Below, in pieces: positions 1-8,485 of a stretch of DNA of 64,000 nt. Every line of letters starts with the position of its first letter. Position 1 is the first letter of the stretch. Source of the stretch: Verrucomicrobium sp. (GTDB lineage: Bacteria > Verrucomicrobiota > Verrucomicrobiia > Methylacidiphilales > GAS474); contig JAPWJX010000003.1 in assembly GCA_028283855.1 (NCBI GenBank), positions 124,001 through 188,000 of the forward strand, written 5' to 3'. The translations under genes and the position numbers were made by a program. Below the pieces are notes generated by a model. It searched no databases, was not told where the DNA came from, and worked only from the letters and a program-made list of their open reading frames with translations.

Positions 1-155
1 AAGGCCGCCAGGTAGGCGTCCAGGAGCTTCCCCGCGCCGAACATGGCCGCGAAGACCTGCTCCCGGACGAGGCCGAGGAGCCGGGAGGCGACGACGGCGA
101 TCCCGACGACGCCCGCCGCGCGGCGCGTGCTGGGCGGCTTCTCCGAAACGCTCAC
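1..155 (-). CDS. murJ: MurJ lipid II flippase, N-terminal fragment
   Basis: N-terminal 51 codons of a gene running off the left edge. The peptide reads through VVASRLLGLVREQVFAA and then MFGAGKLLDAYLAA, the well-conserved first membrane helix and loop of the MurJ/MviN family, which flips lipid II across the inner membrane for peptidoglycan synthesis. The start is a GTG whose last two bases overlap the TGA of the preceding waaF (GTGA), so the two genes are translationally coupled at the end of the lpxK-waaF operon. Identification is firm despite the truncation; nothing can be said of the rest of the protein. Confidence 0.88.
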   Translation of the reverse strand, partial: MSVSEKPPSTRRAAGVVGIAVVASRLLGLVREQVFAAMFGAGKLLDAYLAA

Positions 156-1117
156 GCGAGCGCCTCCTCGCACGCGGCCAGGACGCGGCCGACCGTCACC
201 CGCTCCATGCAGGCGAAGTCGAGCGGGCACTCCCGCAGGAAGCAGGGGCTGCACGGCACGTGTTCCCGGACGACGCGCACGCTCTCCCCCAGGGGGCCCG
301 TGCGGCGCGGCTCCGTCGAGCCGAAGACGGCGACGCCCGGCGTGCCGCAGGCGGCGGCCACGTGCATCGCGCCGCTGTCATTGGTCACCACCAGCCGCGC
401 TCCGGCGACGGCGGCGAGGAATTCCTCCGGCGTGGTCTCCCCCGCGCGGTTCACCGCGCCGGGGACGCCCGCGGCCACCTCCGCCGCGGCGGCCCGGTCG
501 CCCGGCGCGCCGTGGATAAAGACCGGCCCCAGGCCCAGCGCCGCCAGGGCGCGGCCCACTTCGGCAAAGCGGGCGGCGGGCCACCGCTTGGCCGGGCCGT
601 AGGCGGCGCCGGGGCAGAGGAGGACGCCCTCCCGGCTCCCCTCCCCCGCGCGGAGGAGCGGCTCCGGGCCGCCCGCGTCGCCGTCGCCGCCCAGGGCGGC
701 GGCCAGGTGGAGGTATTCAAACTGCTGGTGGAGCGCCGCCCAGGAAAAGGGGCGCGGGGCGACGCGGCCCGCGCGCGGCAGGAGGAAGCGGCGCCCGGCG
801 TGGCCCAGCCCGGTCAGCGCGTGAACGCCCGCCAGGCGCATCTCCAGCGCGCTGCGGAAGGAATTGGGAAAAAGGAGCGCCCGCTTCGGCCCCGCCGCGC
901 GGAGAAGCGGCACGGTGGCGCGGTAGCTGCGGGGGCGGGGCAGCGGCACGACGCGGTCGACCGCCGGGCAGGCCCGCCAGAGGGCGGCCAGGGAGGCGGG
1001 CGCGGCGACGACCAGCTCCGCGCCGGGCAGGCCCCGGCGCAGGCTGCGGACGGCGGGCAGCGCCATGACGGCGTCCCCCAGCCAGTTGGGGGAGCGCAGG
1101 AGGAGCGGCGCGCTCAT
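152..1117 (-). CDS. waaF: LPS heptosyltransferase (GT9 family)
   Basis: 321 aa glycosyltransferase family 9 protein expected to add heptose to the LPS inner core at the cytoplasmic face of the inner membrane. It opens with the WaaF-type signature RSPNWLGDAVMALPAVRSLR. The sugar-nucleotide half carries TNDSGAMHVAAACGTPGVAV followed by FGSTEP, and the C-terminal part has the CSPC cysteine pair usual in ADP-heptose transferases. ATG at 1117 overlaps the TGA of lpxK (ATGA), and its own stop overlaps the murJ GTG. Position directly after lpxK supports an LPS role. The heptosyltransferase I/II distinction rests on the N-terminal motif only. Confidence 0.87.
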   Translation of the reverse strand: MSAPLLLRSPNWLGDAVMALPAVRSLRRGLPGAELVVAAPASLAALWRACPAVDRVVPLPRPRSYRATVPLLRAAGPKRALLFPNSFRSALEMRLAGVHALTGLGHAGRRFLLPRAGRVAPRPFSWAALHQQFEYLHLAAALGGDGDAGGPEPLLRAGEGSREGVLLCPGAAYGPAKRWPAARFAEVGRALAALGLGPVFIHGAPGDRAAAAEVAAGVPGAVNRAGETTPEEFLAAVAGARLVVTNDSGAMHVAAACGTPGVAVFGSTEPRRTGPLGESVRVVREHVPCSPCFLRECPLDFACMERVTVGRVLAACEEALA

Positions 1118-2298
1118 GCGGCGGCGGGCGCCTCCTCCTTCTTGTGCAGCCAGCTTTCGAAGAGGGCTTCCAGCGCCTCCTCGTTGTGGAGCACCTCGAT
1201 CTCGACGCGCAGGAAGTAGACGGGCAGGGGCGGCTCGGCGATGGGGGGGATGCGGACGGCGTCCTTCTCCGTGGTGATGACGGCGCGTGCGGTGCGCGCC
1301 TTGCTGCGGGAAAGGGCGTTGGCCACCTCCTCCCCGTCGAAGCGGTGGTGGTCGGCGAAGTGGCGGCTGTAGCAGATCTCCGCCCCCAGGCGGCGCAGGC
1401 CGTCCTCAAAGCTCTCCGGCCGGGCGATGCCGGAGAAGGCCCCCACGCGCAGGCCGCGCAGGAATTCGAGCGGCTGGCGCTCCCCGGTGTGGAGGTTTTC
1501 CAAAAACTGCGGCCGGTGGACGCACTCGACGATGGGGGCGTGCCGGTTGAAGCGGCGCAGCTCCTCCTTGAGCGGGGAGAGGTCGCTGCCGTCGCACTTG
1601 GTCAGGAAGATGAAGTCGGCCCGCTTCAGGTGGCCCTGCGGTTCCCGCAGCATGCCGCGCGGCAGCAGGTGCCGGTTGCCGAAGGGGCTCTCCCGGTCGA
1701 CGAGGAGCACGTCGCACCGCTCCTTGAGCGGCAGGTATTGGAAGCCGTCGTCCAGAAGGAGGGTGTCGACGCCGAAGCGGCGGATGGCGTGCAGGCCGCC
1801 CTTCACCCGGTCCCGGTCGACGACGACGACGACGTCCTTCAGGTTCTTCGCCAGCATGTAGGGCTCGTCCCCGGCGCGGGCCGAGTCGAGGAGGAGGCGC
1901 TTTCCGTCGGAGACGACGCGCGGCGGCGTGGCGTGCTCCCGGGAGCGGAAGCGGTCGCGCATCCGCTGCCAGAAGGGGACGGGGACGCTCTTGTAGCCGC
2001 GGGAGAGGATGGCGACGCGGCGGCCGGAGTCGGTCAGCCGCCGGGCCAGCTTTTCCACGATGGGGGTCTTTCCCGTGCCGCCGACGGTCAGGTTCCCCAC
2101 GCTGATGACCAGGCAGCCCAGGGCGTGGACGCGGGCGAAGCGCCACTCGAAGAAACGGAGCCGCAGGACGACGATCTGCCGGTAGAGGAGGGAAAGGAGG
2201 TAGAGGAAGCCCTTGAGGAACGCGGCGCGGCGTCCCTTGCGCCGGTCGAGGATCACCTCGACGGCGAACTGCTCCAACGCCTCCAAAAACGCCTTCAC
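1114..2298 (-). CDS. lpxK: tetraacyldisaccharide 4'-kinase
   Basis: 394 aa lipid A 4'-kinase, phosphorylating the tetraacyl-disaccharide precursor at the membrane. A hydrophobic, basic N-terminal anchor (about residues 25-60) precedes the diagnostic LpxK P-loop [14 protein letters not shown] (about residues 66-79), then a nucleotide-binding region with [16 protein letters not shown] and [13 protein letters not shown]. The frame stays open far upstream, but that part is out-of-frame shadow of the preceding gene. The GTG at 2298 overlaps the TGA of that gene (GTGA) and gives a normal family length. Slightly longer than E. coli LpxK. The 3' end overlaps waaF by 4 bases. Confidence 0.92.
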   Translation of the reverse strand: MKAFLEALEQFAVEVILDRRKGRRAAFLKGFLYLLSLLYRQIVVLRLRFFEWRFARVHALGCLVISVGNLTVGGTGKTPIVEKLARRLTDSGRRVAILSRGYKSVPVPFWQRMRDRFRSREHATPPRVVSDGKRLLLDSARAGDEPYMLAKNLKDVVVVVDRDRVKGGLHAIRRFGVDTLLLDDGFQYLPLKERCDVLLVDRESPFGNRHLLPRGMLREPQGHLKRADFIFLTKCDGSDLSPLKEELRRFNRHAPIVECVHRPQFLENLHTGERQPLEFLRGLRVGAFSGIARPESFEDGLRRLGAEICYSRHFADHHRFDGEEVANALSRSKARTARAVITTEKDAVRIPPIAEPPLPVYFLRVEIEVLHNEEALEALFESWLHKKEEAPAAA

Positions 2299-3239
2299 CG
2301 AACGAAGCGGCAGAGGTTTCGCTCCGGCAGGCCGGGGTAGAGGAGCGGATCGGCCTGGAGGGCCGGGGAAAAGAGGGCGTGCGCGGAGGCCTGCGTGGCG
2401 GCCACGCCCCAGGCTTGGTCGATGCGGGCGGCGTTCTCCGGGGCGGCGAGGAACTGGAGGGCCGCCGCGGCGCGCTCCGTTTCCTTGGAGGAGGCGGGGA
2501 CGGCCCACTGGTAGAGGGCGATGAGGGAGCCGCCCGGCGGCAGGAAGACCTGCTCCTTTTCCTTCAAATGGCCGCGCAGTTTCCAAAGGAAATCGACGCG
2601 GACGGCGGCGTCGGCCGATTCCTTCGCCTCCTTCCATGAGGGGGGCGGCGCGCCCGCCTCGGCCGGGGGCTTGCCCTCCGCCAGGGCCCACAGTGCGGCG
2701 CGCAGGGCGGGATCGGCGGGCAGGGAAAGGGAGAGGCCGGGGCGGGCCAGGTCGCGCCAGGCGCGGGGCATCTCCGCCGGCGGCAGCGGCGCGGCGGCCC
2801 AGCCCAGCAGGCTCCAGCCGTAGGGCCAGGTGTAGGTTCCGGCGGGATCGTAGTAGTGGTGGCTGAACTCCGGCGCGGGCGCGGGGACGCCCGGGACGGG
2901 CGGCAGGGGCTGGAGGGCCTTCTTGGCGATCAGCGCGGCGGCGGCCCGGTCGGACAGGGCGGCCAGGTCGCACGCGCCCTCGCTCACGGCCTTTTCCGCC
3001 GCGGCGTCGTCGGCGTAGGAGGCGACCTCGACCTTCCCGCCGAGGACCTTTTCCAGCTGCGCGGGCAGCTCGCCCGGGTTCTGGCCTTCCGGCAGGAGGA
3101 GGCGGAAGGGGCTGGCGGAGGCGGGCAGGTGGATGACCATCGGCTTCGGCGGGGCAGGAGGCGGGGACTTCTGCGCGCGGGAACAGCCGCCGCCCAGGAC
3201 GGCCCAAAAGAGGAGGGCGGAGAAAAGGGAAAAGGACAT
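2295..3239 (-). CDS. PotD-like solute-binding lipoprotein
   Basis: 314 aa secreted lipoprotein: hydrophobic signal peptide, lipobox LGGGC, then a Pro-rich linker. The mature part resembles polyamine-binding PotD-type proteins: a YTWPYGWSLLGWA segment matching PotD's YxxPYxWGxxG, a later WRDLARPG, a GGSLIALYQWA segment, and a C-terminal LYPGLPE close to PotD's IYP element. Polyamine or other small-solute binding is inferred; no permease or ATPase lies beside it. ATG at 3239 chosen over an in-frame TTG at 3248. The stop overlaps the lpxK GTG, so it is part of the lipid A operon, which is unusual for this family. Confidence 0.6.
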   Translation of the reverse strand: MSFSLFSALLFWAVLGGGCSRAQKSPPPAPPKPMVIHLPASASPFRLLLPEGQNPGELPAQLEKVLGGKVEVASYADDAAAEKAVSEGACDLAALSDRAAAALIAKKALQPLPPVPGVPAPAPEFSHHYYDPAGTYTWPYGWSLLGWAAAPLPPAEMPRAWRDLARPGLSLSLPADPALRAALWALAEGKPPAEAGAPPPSWKEAKESADAAVRVDFLWKLRGHLKEKEQVFLPPGGSLIALYQWAVPASSKETERAAAALQFLAAPENAARIDQAWGVAATQASAHALFSPALQADPLLYPGLPERNLCRFVR

Positions 3240-3285
3240 CGGTTTCAAGGCGTCCCATTTAAGGGGCCGCGCCCCCGTTGGACAA

Positions 3286-3444
3286 GACTAGGGCCAATCG
3301 ATAATTAAACCAAGGCGCGTTGCCCCGCCCCCGTCGTTGCGCGTCCCCTTGTGTATTTCTAATACACCGCGGGAACGCGCGCCTAGGGGAGCGGGCCAAC
3401 GGCCCGCCGGCGCGCCTTGGTTTAATTGTCGATTGGCCCTAGTC
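3286..3444. repeat. MITE-like element with 34-bp inverted repeats
   Basis: A 159-bp unit bounded by 34-bp terminal inverted repeats at 3286-3319 and 3411-3444, identical at 33 of 34 positions when one is reverse-complemented (each starts GACTAGGGCCAATCGA and ends in GGCGCG). The 91-bp centre holds another strong hairpin (GTGTATT-tct-AATACAC, 3350-3366, flanked by GCGCGT/ACGCGC). The trinucleotide CAA lies directly outside both ends, consistent with a 3-bp target duplication. No coding capacity. It sits between two tandem minus-strand genes, and its TAG supplies the stop of the upstream glycosyltransferase in one frame. Compatible with a non-autonomous mobile element or a large intergenic palindrome; family unknown to me. 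Confidence 0.7.
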
Positions 3445-4604
3445 CAACCCGGCCTGGGCCAGCAGGTCGCGGCAGACCTTGCCCGCCTCGAAATGCTCCT
3501 CCGCCAGGCGCAGCGCGCGGCGGCGCGTTGGCGCGGGTAGTCCCGGTCGACCGCCGCGGCGGCGCGGGCGACGTCCTCCTCGCCCTCGAAGGCGAAGAGG
3601 CCCTCCCCCGCCGGGAGGTGGCGGCTCCAGCCGGTTTCCTGGACGATGGCGGGCCGCCCGGCGGCCAGGTAGCAGGCGGTGCGGCAGGAGAACCAGCCGC
3701 TGCGCGAGCGGACGTAGCCGTTCTTGGCGACGCTCCACTCCCCCTTGGAGCGGCTGAGGAATTCCCGGTAGGTGCGCGCGTCGGGGACGACCTCCTCCGG
3801 CTCCAGGATGGTCCATCCCTTCTCCCGCAACATTTCCGTGGGGCGGCGCTGGTGGAGGCCCTTGCCCATGGCCAGGGTGAAGGGCTGGGGGACGCGGGAG
3901 GGCAGGTCGAGGAAGCGGGCGAACTCGACGTCCTTCTGCCCGTAGTCCGCCCCCTGCCAGCGGCACGGGGCGTAGCTGGCCCAGCTCATGACGGTGGTCA
4001 GCCCGTGGGCGGGCGGCTCCGGCAGGACGGGCCAATGCTCCAGGGAGACCGGCTGGACGGTCTTTTTCCAGGAGAGGCCGCCGGTGGGGACGAGGCATCC
4101 TTCCCCCCCAATATTCAGGCCGAAGGAGAAGTGGCTGTGGTGGGCGCGGATCAATTCCCCGGCGCCGGGGTTCTTCCCCTCCGGGTCGCACAGGGCGACC
4201 TGGGTGAACATCGGGTCGCCGTCCAGGTACATGCGGTGGCAGCGGCCCCAGTCGTAGTCGATCATGTGGCCCGCGCCGGAGACGTTGGCGCAGAGGTCGG
4301 CGGTGCGGACCAGTTCCCGCGCCTCCTTTTCCGGCAGGCCGTGGAAGGCGCCGGTGGCGCCGTTGCGGTAGACCCAGCGGCCGCCGAAGCCGAACTGCTC
4401 CATGAGCGCGCCGAGCATGGCGACGTTGCGCGTGGAATCCTCCGTGAGGGTGTGCCGCTCCAGGTCGTAGGGCCAGGAGCCGGTGTCCTCCACGTACCAA
4501 ACCTCGTGCCCCAACGCGCGGAAGCCGAGGAGATATTGGACGTAGTCCCAGATCACCCCGCCAAAGGGGTATTGCCCGACGAGGCCGGTGACCAGGATCC
4601 GCAT
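3439..4604 (-). CDS. glycosyltransferase-like protein, 3' frameshift
   Basis: About 385 aa, starting MRILVTGLVGQYPFGGVIWD, with the Rossmann-type start and the late GRPAIVQETGWSRHLP segment typical of GT-B glycosyltransferases; donor and acceptor are not evident. Near 3510-3535, in a run of GCCGCCGCGCGC, the frame breaks. Upstream reading gives DRDYPRQR, while the continuation ALRLAEEHFEAGKVCRDLLA lies one frame away and ends at the TAG at 3439-3441. Without correction the ORF runs on through the inverted-repeat element to 3288 with a nonsense tail. The cause is a one-base loss, real or a sequencing error. Function beyond glycosyl transfer is unassigned. Confidence 0.6.
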
Positions 4605-4613
4605 GGGAAAGCG

Positions 4614-5345
4614 CTACTGCCCCAGGCCGGAGCCGGGCTTGCCGGAGGAGACGTCGATGTAGGTGCGGGTGGCGGAGACCTCCGTGCCCGGAATCATGGT
4701 GGAAACCTGCATCTCCTTAATGACGTACGCCTCGCCGATCTTCTGCACGCCGTTGACCTCCACGCGCTTCACCACCTGGCCCTTGGCGTTGTAGCCGTCG
4801 ACGCGCAGGAAGGCGTAGTAATCGGAGCTGATCCAGTAGCGAACCTTCGCGTAGCGGCTTAAGATGCCCTCCGGCGGCTCCGCCTCGAAGGCCCAGGCGG
4901 GCAGGGTCTTGATGCTGTCCGAGCCGACGCCGACCAGCCGGTCCCAGAAGATGAAGCCGAGGCCGATGTCCTCATAGGTCAGGTCGGTGCGCAGGATGTT
5001 CTCCACCAGAGCGCGGCCGGTCACCTGCTGCCAGGGGTCGTTGGCGCCCTTGCGGCGGAAGACCGTCGCGCCCATGGGGTCCAGGAGGACGCGGACCTGC
5101 AGGGGCTGGTCCTTGAACTGGTAGACCATCTCATGGTCGTGGGTCCGCAGGGTGATGGGGTAGGAGTCCTTCTTCGTGTGGATGTCCCCTTCCAGCGTGA
5201 AGTCCTCCAGCGTGAAGTTGCGGAAGACGCGGGCCTGCACGAGGGCGGGCGGCGGGGTCGGCTTCTGCGGGTCGGGAGCGGCGCGGAGGGAGACGAGCAG
5301 GCCCGCCAGCACCAGGGCCGTGAGCGGGTATTTGGCTTGTTTCAT
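4614..5345 (-). CDS. LolA-like outer-membrane lipoprotein-sorting protein
   Basis: 243 aa secreted protein with an N-terminal signal peptide (MKQAKYPLTALVLAGLLVSLRA). The mature chain is an all-beta pattern typical of the LolA/LolB-like fold: ITLRTHDHEMVYQFKDQPLQ, VRVLLDPMGATVFRRKG, then YWISSDYYAFLRVDGYNAKG and a VNGVQKIGEAYVIKEMQVST stretch, as in the 'outer membrane lipoprotein-sorting protein' family common in Verrucomicrobiota. Likely periplasmic, binding acyl chains. Start MKQAK at 5345 chosen because earlier in-frame codons are polar and precede the signal peptide. Divergent from the GT39 gene. Assignment rests on fold-level pattern and remains tentative. Confidence 0.6.
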   Translation of the reverse strand: MKQAKYPLTALVLAGLLVSLRAAPDPQKPTPPPALVQARVFRNFTLEDFTLEGDIHTKKDSYPITLRTHDHEMVYQFKDQPLQVRVLLDPMGATVFRRKGANDPWQQVTGRALVENILRTDLTYEDIGLGFIFWDRLVGVGSDSIKTLPAWAFEAEPPEGILSRYAKVRYWISSDYYAFLRVDGYNAKGQVVKRVEVNGVQKIGEAYVIKEMQVSTMIPGTEVSATRTYIDVSSGKPGSGLGQ

Positions 5346-5398
5346 CGGAGAGGGGGCCGCTACTCTCCGTACCCCTTTCCCTCCATGCAAGCCCCTTT

Positions 5399-6925
5399 AT
5401 GAGCACCTCCGGCTACCGCAAGCGGGTCACCTTCCTGCTCTTCGTCCTGCTCCTGGTCCGCTTCTGGCTGTCCCGCACCTTCGAGCTGACCGGGCCGGAA
5501 GCCTACGCGTGGCTCCAGGGCCGCCACCTGGACTGGGGCTTCTGGGACCGGGGCCCCCTGGTTCCCGCCCTCTCCTACCTGGGCACCCTCTTCTTCGGCC
5601 AGACGGAGCTGGGCGTCCGCTGGCCCGCCGGCGTCCTCTACGCCGCCACCGGCTTCCTCCTCTTCTACGGCACGCGCCAGGGCTTCGGCCCGCGGGCCGG
5701 GTTTTACTCCCTCCTCCTCTTCCTGGTCCTGCCGCTCTACTTCTGGCAGATGCTCCTCCTCTCGGAAGCGGCCGTGGCCGTCGGCCTCATGGCGCTGGCC
5801 CTCCTGGTCTACCGCCAAGTGGCGGAGCGGGGCCGCCTGGAGGACTGGCTGGCCGCCACCCTGGTCACGGCGCTGGCCGTCGGCCTCTCCTGGTGGAACC
5901 TCCTTTGGCCCGCCGGGTTCCTCCTCTTCCGCCTGCTCGACCCGCAGCGGACCGGCCCCTGGCTCTCCCGCCACGCCCTCGTTTTCATCCTGGGGACGCT
6001 GGGCCTGGGCCTGGCCCCCTTCGTCATCTGGCAGACGGGCTTCCACCTCGTCGCCACGGGGACCGGCGCGCCGCCCAGCGCCGCCAGCATCCTGGCGGAA
6101 AGCGCCAGCCACTGGCTGGGGCCGAAGCTCTACGCCAGCCCGGCGCACGTCCTGGGCTTTCTGAAAGACCAGTTCGTCTGGCTCGGTTTCGCGGGCCTCC
6201 TGGCCTTGGCCGTCCTCATCCTGCGCGCGCGGGACTTCCCCCTCCTGCAGCGGGGCCACCTCCTGCTCCTCTGCGTGGCGCTGCCGGGGCTGGCCCTCCA
6301 GTTCCTCCTCAGCTTTTTCCATGAGGGCAATCCCGACGTGATGGCCGCGCTCTACCTGCCGCTCGTCGCCCTGGCGGGGAGCGTCGCCGCCCGCCTCCTG
6401 GACCCCGCGGCGGGGCCGCGCCCCGGCTTCTGGGGCCGCGCCCGGCTCCTCAGCTTCCTGGGGCTGGCCGTCCTCATCGTGGCGGGGCTGGAAACGGTCA
6501 GCGGGCTCTTCGCCTTCGGGGCCAAGTTCTGGCACGGCTACGCGCCGAACCGCCGGGAGCGCCCCCGCGCGATCGCCACGGAAGTGGCCCGCCTCCAGCG
6601 GGACGCCGGGGCCTCCTTCGTCATCGTCAGCGAGCCGCTCTGGGCCAGCCTCCTTTCCTTCTACCTGCCGCTCCAGCCCTCCGTCTACGTCCCCTCCCAC
6701 GACAAGATCCACAGCCAGTTCGACCTCTGGCCGGGCTACCTCGATTTCGAGGTTTCCAGCGCGCTGCTCATGACGCGGGACGCCCAGCCGCCCGCCGTCG
6801 TTCCCCGGCAGTTCCAGACCGTCCGCCCCCTGCCCGGCATCCCCATCCCGGAGGCGGAGGCGTGGGACTTCTTCCTCTGCGACCGCCTGGCCTCCGGCAC
6901 CGGCCGGGCCGGGACGCAGCCCTAG
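5399..6925 (+). CDS. GT39/ArnT-like membrane glycosyltransferase
   Basis: 508 aa polytopic inner-membrane protein with roughly ten hydrophobic segments. The first periplasmic loop has LTGPEAYAWLQGRHLDWGFW followed by DRGPLVPALSYLGTLFFGQT and ELGVRW, the arrangement of dolichyl-phosphate-mannose/ArnT-type (PMT_2) transferases, where the acidic residue after the first helix is catalytic. It probably moves a sugar from a polyprenyl phosphate carrier onto an envelope glycan or lipid. ATG at 5399 follows 53 bases after the divergent LolA-like gene and lacks a Shine-Dalgarno. Six bases separate it from tgt. Substrate cannot be inferred. Confidence 0.75.
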   Translation: MSTSGYRKRVTFLLFVLLLVRFWLSRTFELTGPEAYAWLQGRHLDWGFWDRGPLVPALSYLGTLFFGQTELGVRWPAGVLYAATGFLLFYGTRQGFGPRAGFYSLLLFLVLPLYFWQMLLLSEAAVAVGLMALALLVYRQVAERGRLEDWLAATLVTALAVGLSWWNLLWPAGFLLFRLLDPQRTGPWLSRHALVFILGTLGLGLAPFVIWQTGFHLVATGTGAPPSAASILAESASHWLGPKLYASPAHVLGFLKDQFVWLGFAGLLALAVLILRARDFPLLQRGHLLLLCVALPGLALQFLLSFFHEGNPDVMAALYLPLVALAGSVAARLLDPAAGPRPGFWGRARLLSFLGLAVLIVAGLETVSGLFAFGAKFWHGYAPNRRERPRAIATEVARLQRDAGASFVIVSEPLWASLLSFYLPLQPSVYVPSHDKIHSQFDLWPGYLDFEVSSALLMTRDAQPPAVVPRQFQTVRPLPGIPIPEAEAWDFFLCDRLASGTGRAGTQP

Positions 6926-6931
6926 CAGCCC

Positions 6932-8104
6932 ATGCCCTTCGAGCTGCTCAAGACCGACCCCTCCAGCCGCGCGCGGGCGGGAATCCTCCGCACGGAGCAC
7001 GGGGACATCCCCACGCCCGTCTTCATGCCCGTGGGCACGCAGGGGAGCGTGAAGGCCGTCTCCCAGCGCGACCTTTTGGAGATGGACACCCGCATCCTCC
7101 TGGGAAACACCTACCACCTCTTCCTCCGCCCCGGGCTGGAGGCGATGCGCGAATTCGGCGGCCTGCACAAGTTCATGAACTGGCCGCGCCCCATCCTGAC
7201 CGACTCCGGCGGCTTCCAGGTCTTCTCCCTGGCCAAGCTCCGCCGCCTGGCGGAGGACGGCGTCCACTTCCGCTGCCACGTCAGCGGCGCGCCCCACTTC
7301 CTGGGGACGCGGGAGGCCATCGCCATGCAGGTGACGATGGGCAGCGACGTGATGATGGTCCTGGACGAGTGCCCGCCCTGGCCGTGCGAGGCCGGCGCCG
7401 TGCGCGACGCCGTGGAGCGGACCGTCCGCTGGGCGCGCGACTGCAAGGGCCACCACGCCGCGCTCATGGAATCGACCCCGGACCGCCCCACCAAGCGGCA
7501 GAACCTCTTCGGCATCGTGCAGGGCGGCTCCCACGAGGCCTTGCGCCGGGAATGCGCGGAGCGGCTGGTGGAGATCGGCTTCGACGGCTACGCCATCGGC
7601 GGCGTGAGCGTGGGCGAGCCGGAGGACGAGATGATGGCCGCCGTCGAGTACGCCGAGCCCTTCCTCCCCGCCGACAAGCCCCGCTACGCCATGGGTCTGG
7701 GCCAGCCCCACCAGATGATCGAGATGGTGGCGCGCGGCGTCGACATGTTCGACTGCGTGCTGCCCACCCGCATGGCCCGCCACGGCACCGCCTACACGCG
7801 GGGCGGCCAGCTCCACCTGAAGAACTCCGCCTACCGGATGGACCAGGGCCCGCTGGAGGCGGGGTGCGCCTGCTACGCCTGCACCCACTTCACCCGCGCC
7901 TACATCCGCCACCTGCTGCGCGGCCAAGAAATCCTTGGCCTCATGCTGGTCTCCTTGCATAATTCCCATTTCTACCTGGAGCTGCTGCGGGAGGCGCGGG
8001 CAGCCATCCTGGACGGCACGTTCGAGGCCTTCCGCCGCAGCTTCCGGGAAACTTATCGTGTCAAAGGCTTAGCCACCAACGCAGGAACCACCCCCCAATC
8101 ATGA
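6932..8104 (+). CDS. tgt: queuine tRNA-ribosyltransferase
   Basis: 390 aa tRNA-guanine transglycosylase, exchanging the wobble guanine of GUN anticodons for the queuosine precursor preQ1. Visible hallmarks: MPVGTQGSVKAVSQRDL and NTYHLFLRPG near the start, TDSGGFQVFSLAKLR with the substrate-binding loop, GIVQGG, GYAIGGVSVGEP, the nucleophile region VDMFDCVLPTRMARHGT, and the zinc site CACYAC followed by a distant His (C312, C314, C317). Normal length. Its TGA overlaps the yajC ATG. The tgt-yajC-secD-secF order is widely conserved in bacteria. Confidence 0.97.
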   Translation: MPFELLKTDPSSRARAGILRTEHGDIPTPVFMPVGTQGSVKAVSQRDLLEMDTRILLGNTYHLFLRPGLEAMREFGGLHKFMNWPRPILTDSGGFQVFSLAKLRRLAEDGVHFRCHVSGAPHFLGTREAIAMQVTMGSDVMMVLDECPPWPCEAGAVRDAVERTVRWARDCKGHHAALMESTPDRPTKRQNLFGIVQGGSHEALRRECAERLVEIGFDGYAIGGVSVGEPEDEMMAAVEYAEPFLPADKPRYAMGLGQPHQMIEMVARGVDMFDCVLPTRMARHGTAYTRGGQLHLKNSAYRMDQGPLEAGCACYACTHFTRAYIRHLLRGQEILGLMLVSLHNSHFYLELLREARAAILDGTFEAFRRSFRETYRVKGLATNAGTTPQS

Positions 8105-8460
8105 TCCACCTCCCCCTCGCCGAATTTCTCGCCATGGCCCCGCAGCCTCCCGCCGCCGACGGCCAGCCGCCGCAGCCCTTCTGGGTCTCCCTGGTCATGC
8201 CGGGGCTCCTCATCCTCTTCATGTACTTCCTCTTCCTGCGCCCGCAGATGAAGGCCCGCAAGGAGCAGGACAAGATGATCTCCGAGCTGAAGAGCGGCGA
8301 CGAGGTCATCACCCAGAGCGGCATCTACGGCACCATCGCCAACGTGAAGGAAAAGACCTTCGTCGTCCGCATCGCGGAGAACGTGAAGGTGGAGATGCTC
8401 AAGTCGGCCGTCACCTCCGTCTCCAAGCGGGAGAAGGAAAAGGCCGAGGCCGCCGCCTAA
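8101..8460 (+). CDS. yajC: YajC, SecDF-associated membrane protein
   Basis: 119 aa accessory subunit of the Sec translocon. One transmembrane helix (about residues 28-45) leads into the family signature LFLRPQMKARKEQDKMISEL, then KSGDEVITQSGIYGTIANVK with the small beta domain. N-terminus slightly extended and Pro/Gln-rich. ATG overlaps the tgt stop. Lies 25 bases before secDF, with which it is expected to act. Confidence 0.94.
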   Translation: MIHLPLAEFLAMAPQPPAADGQPPQPFWVSLVMPGLLILFMYFLFLRPQMKARKEQDKMISELKSGDEVITQSGIYGTIANVKEKTFVVRIAENVKVEMLKSAVTSVSKREKEKAEAAA

Positions 8461-8485
8461 CCCCGCCAACCTTCCCCCGGGCCCC

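Noticed and set aside
1114-3258. A single 714-residue reading frame over lpxK and the region upstream
   Set aside because: The upstream 320 codons are Pro/Arg/Gly-rich shadow of the PotD-like gene in another frame; LpxK homology begins only near the GTG at 2298.
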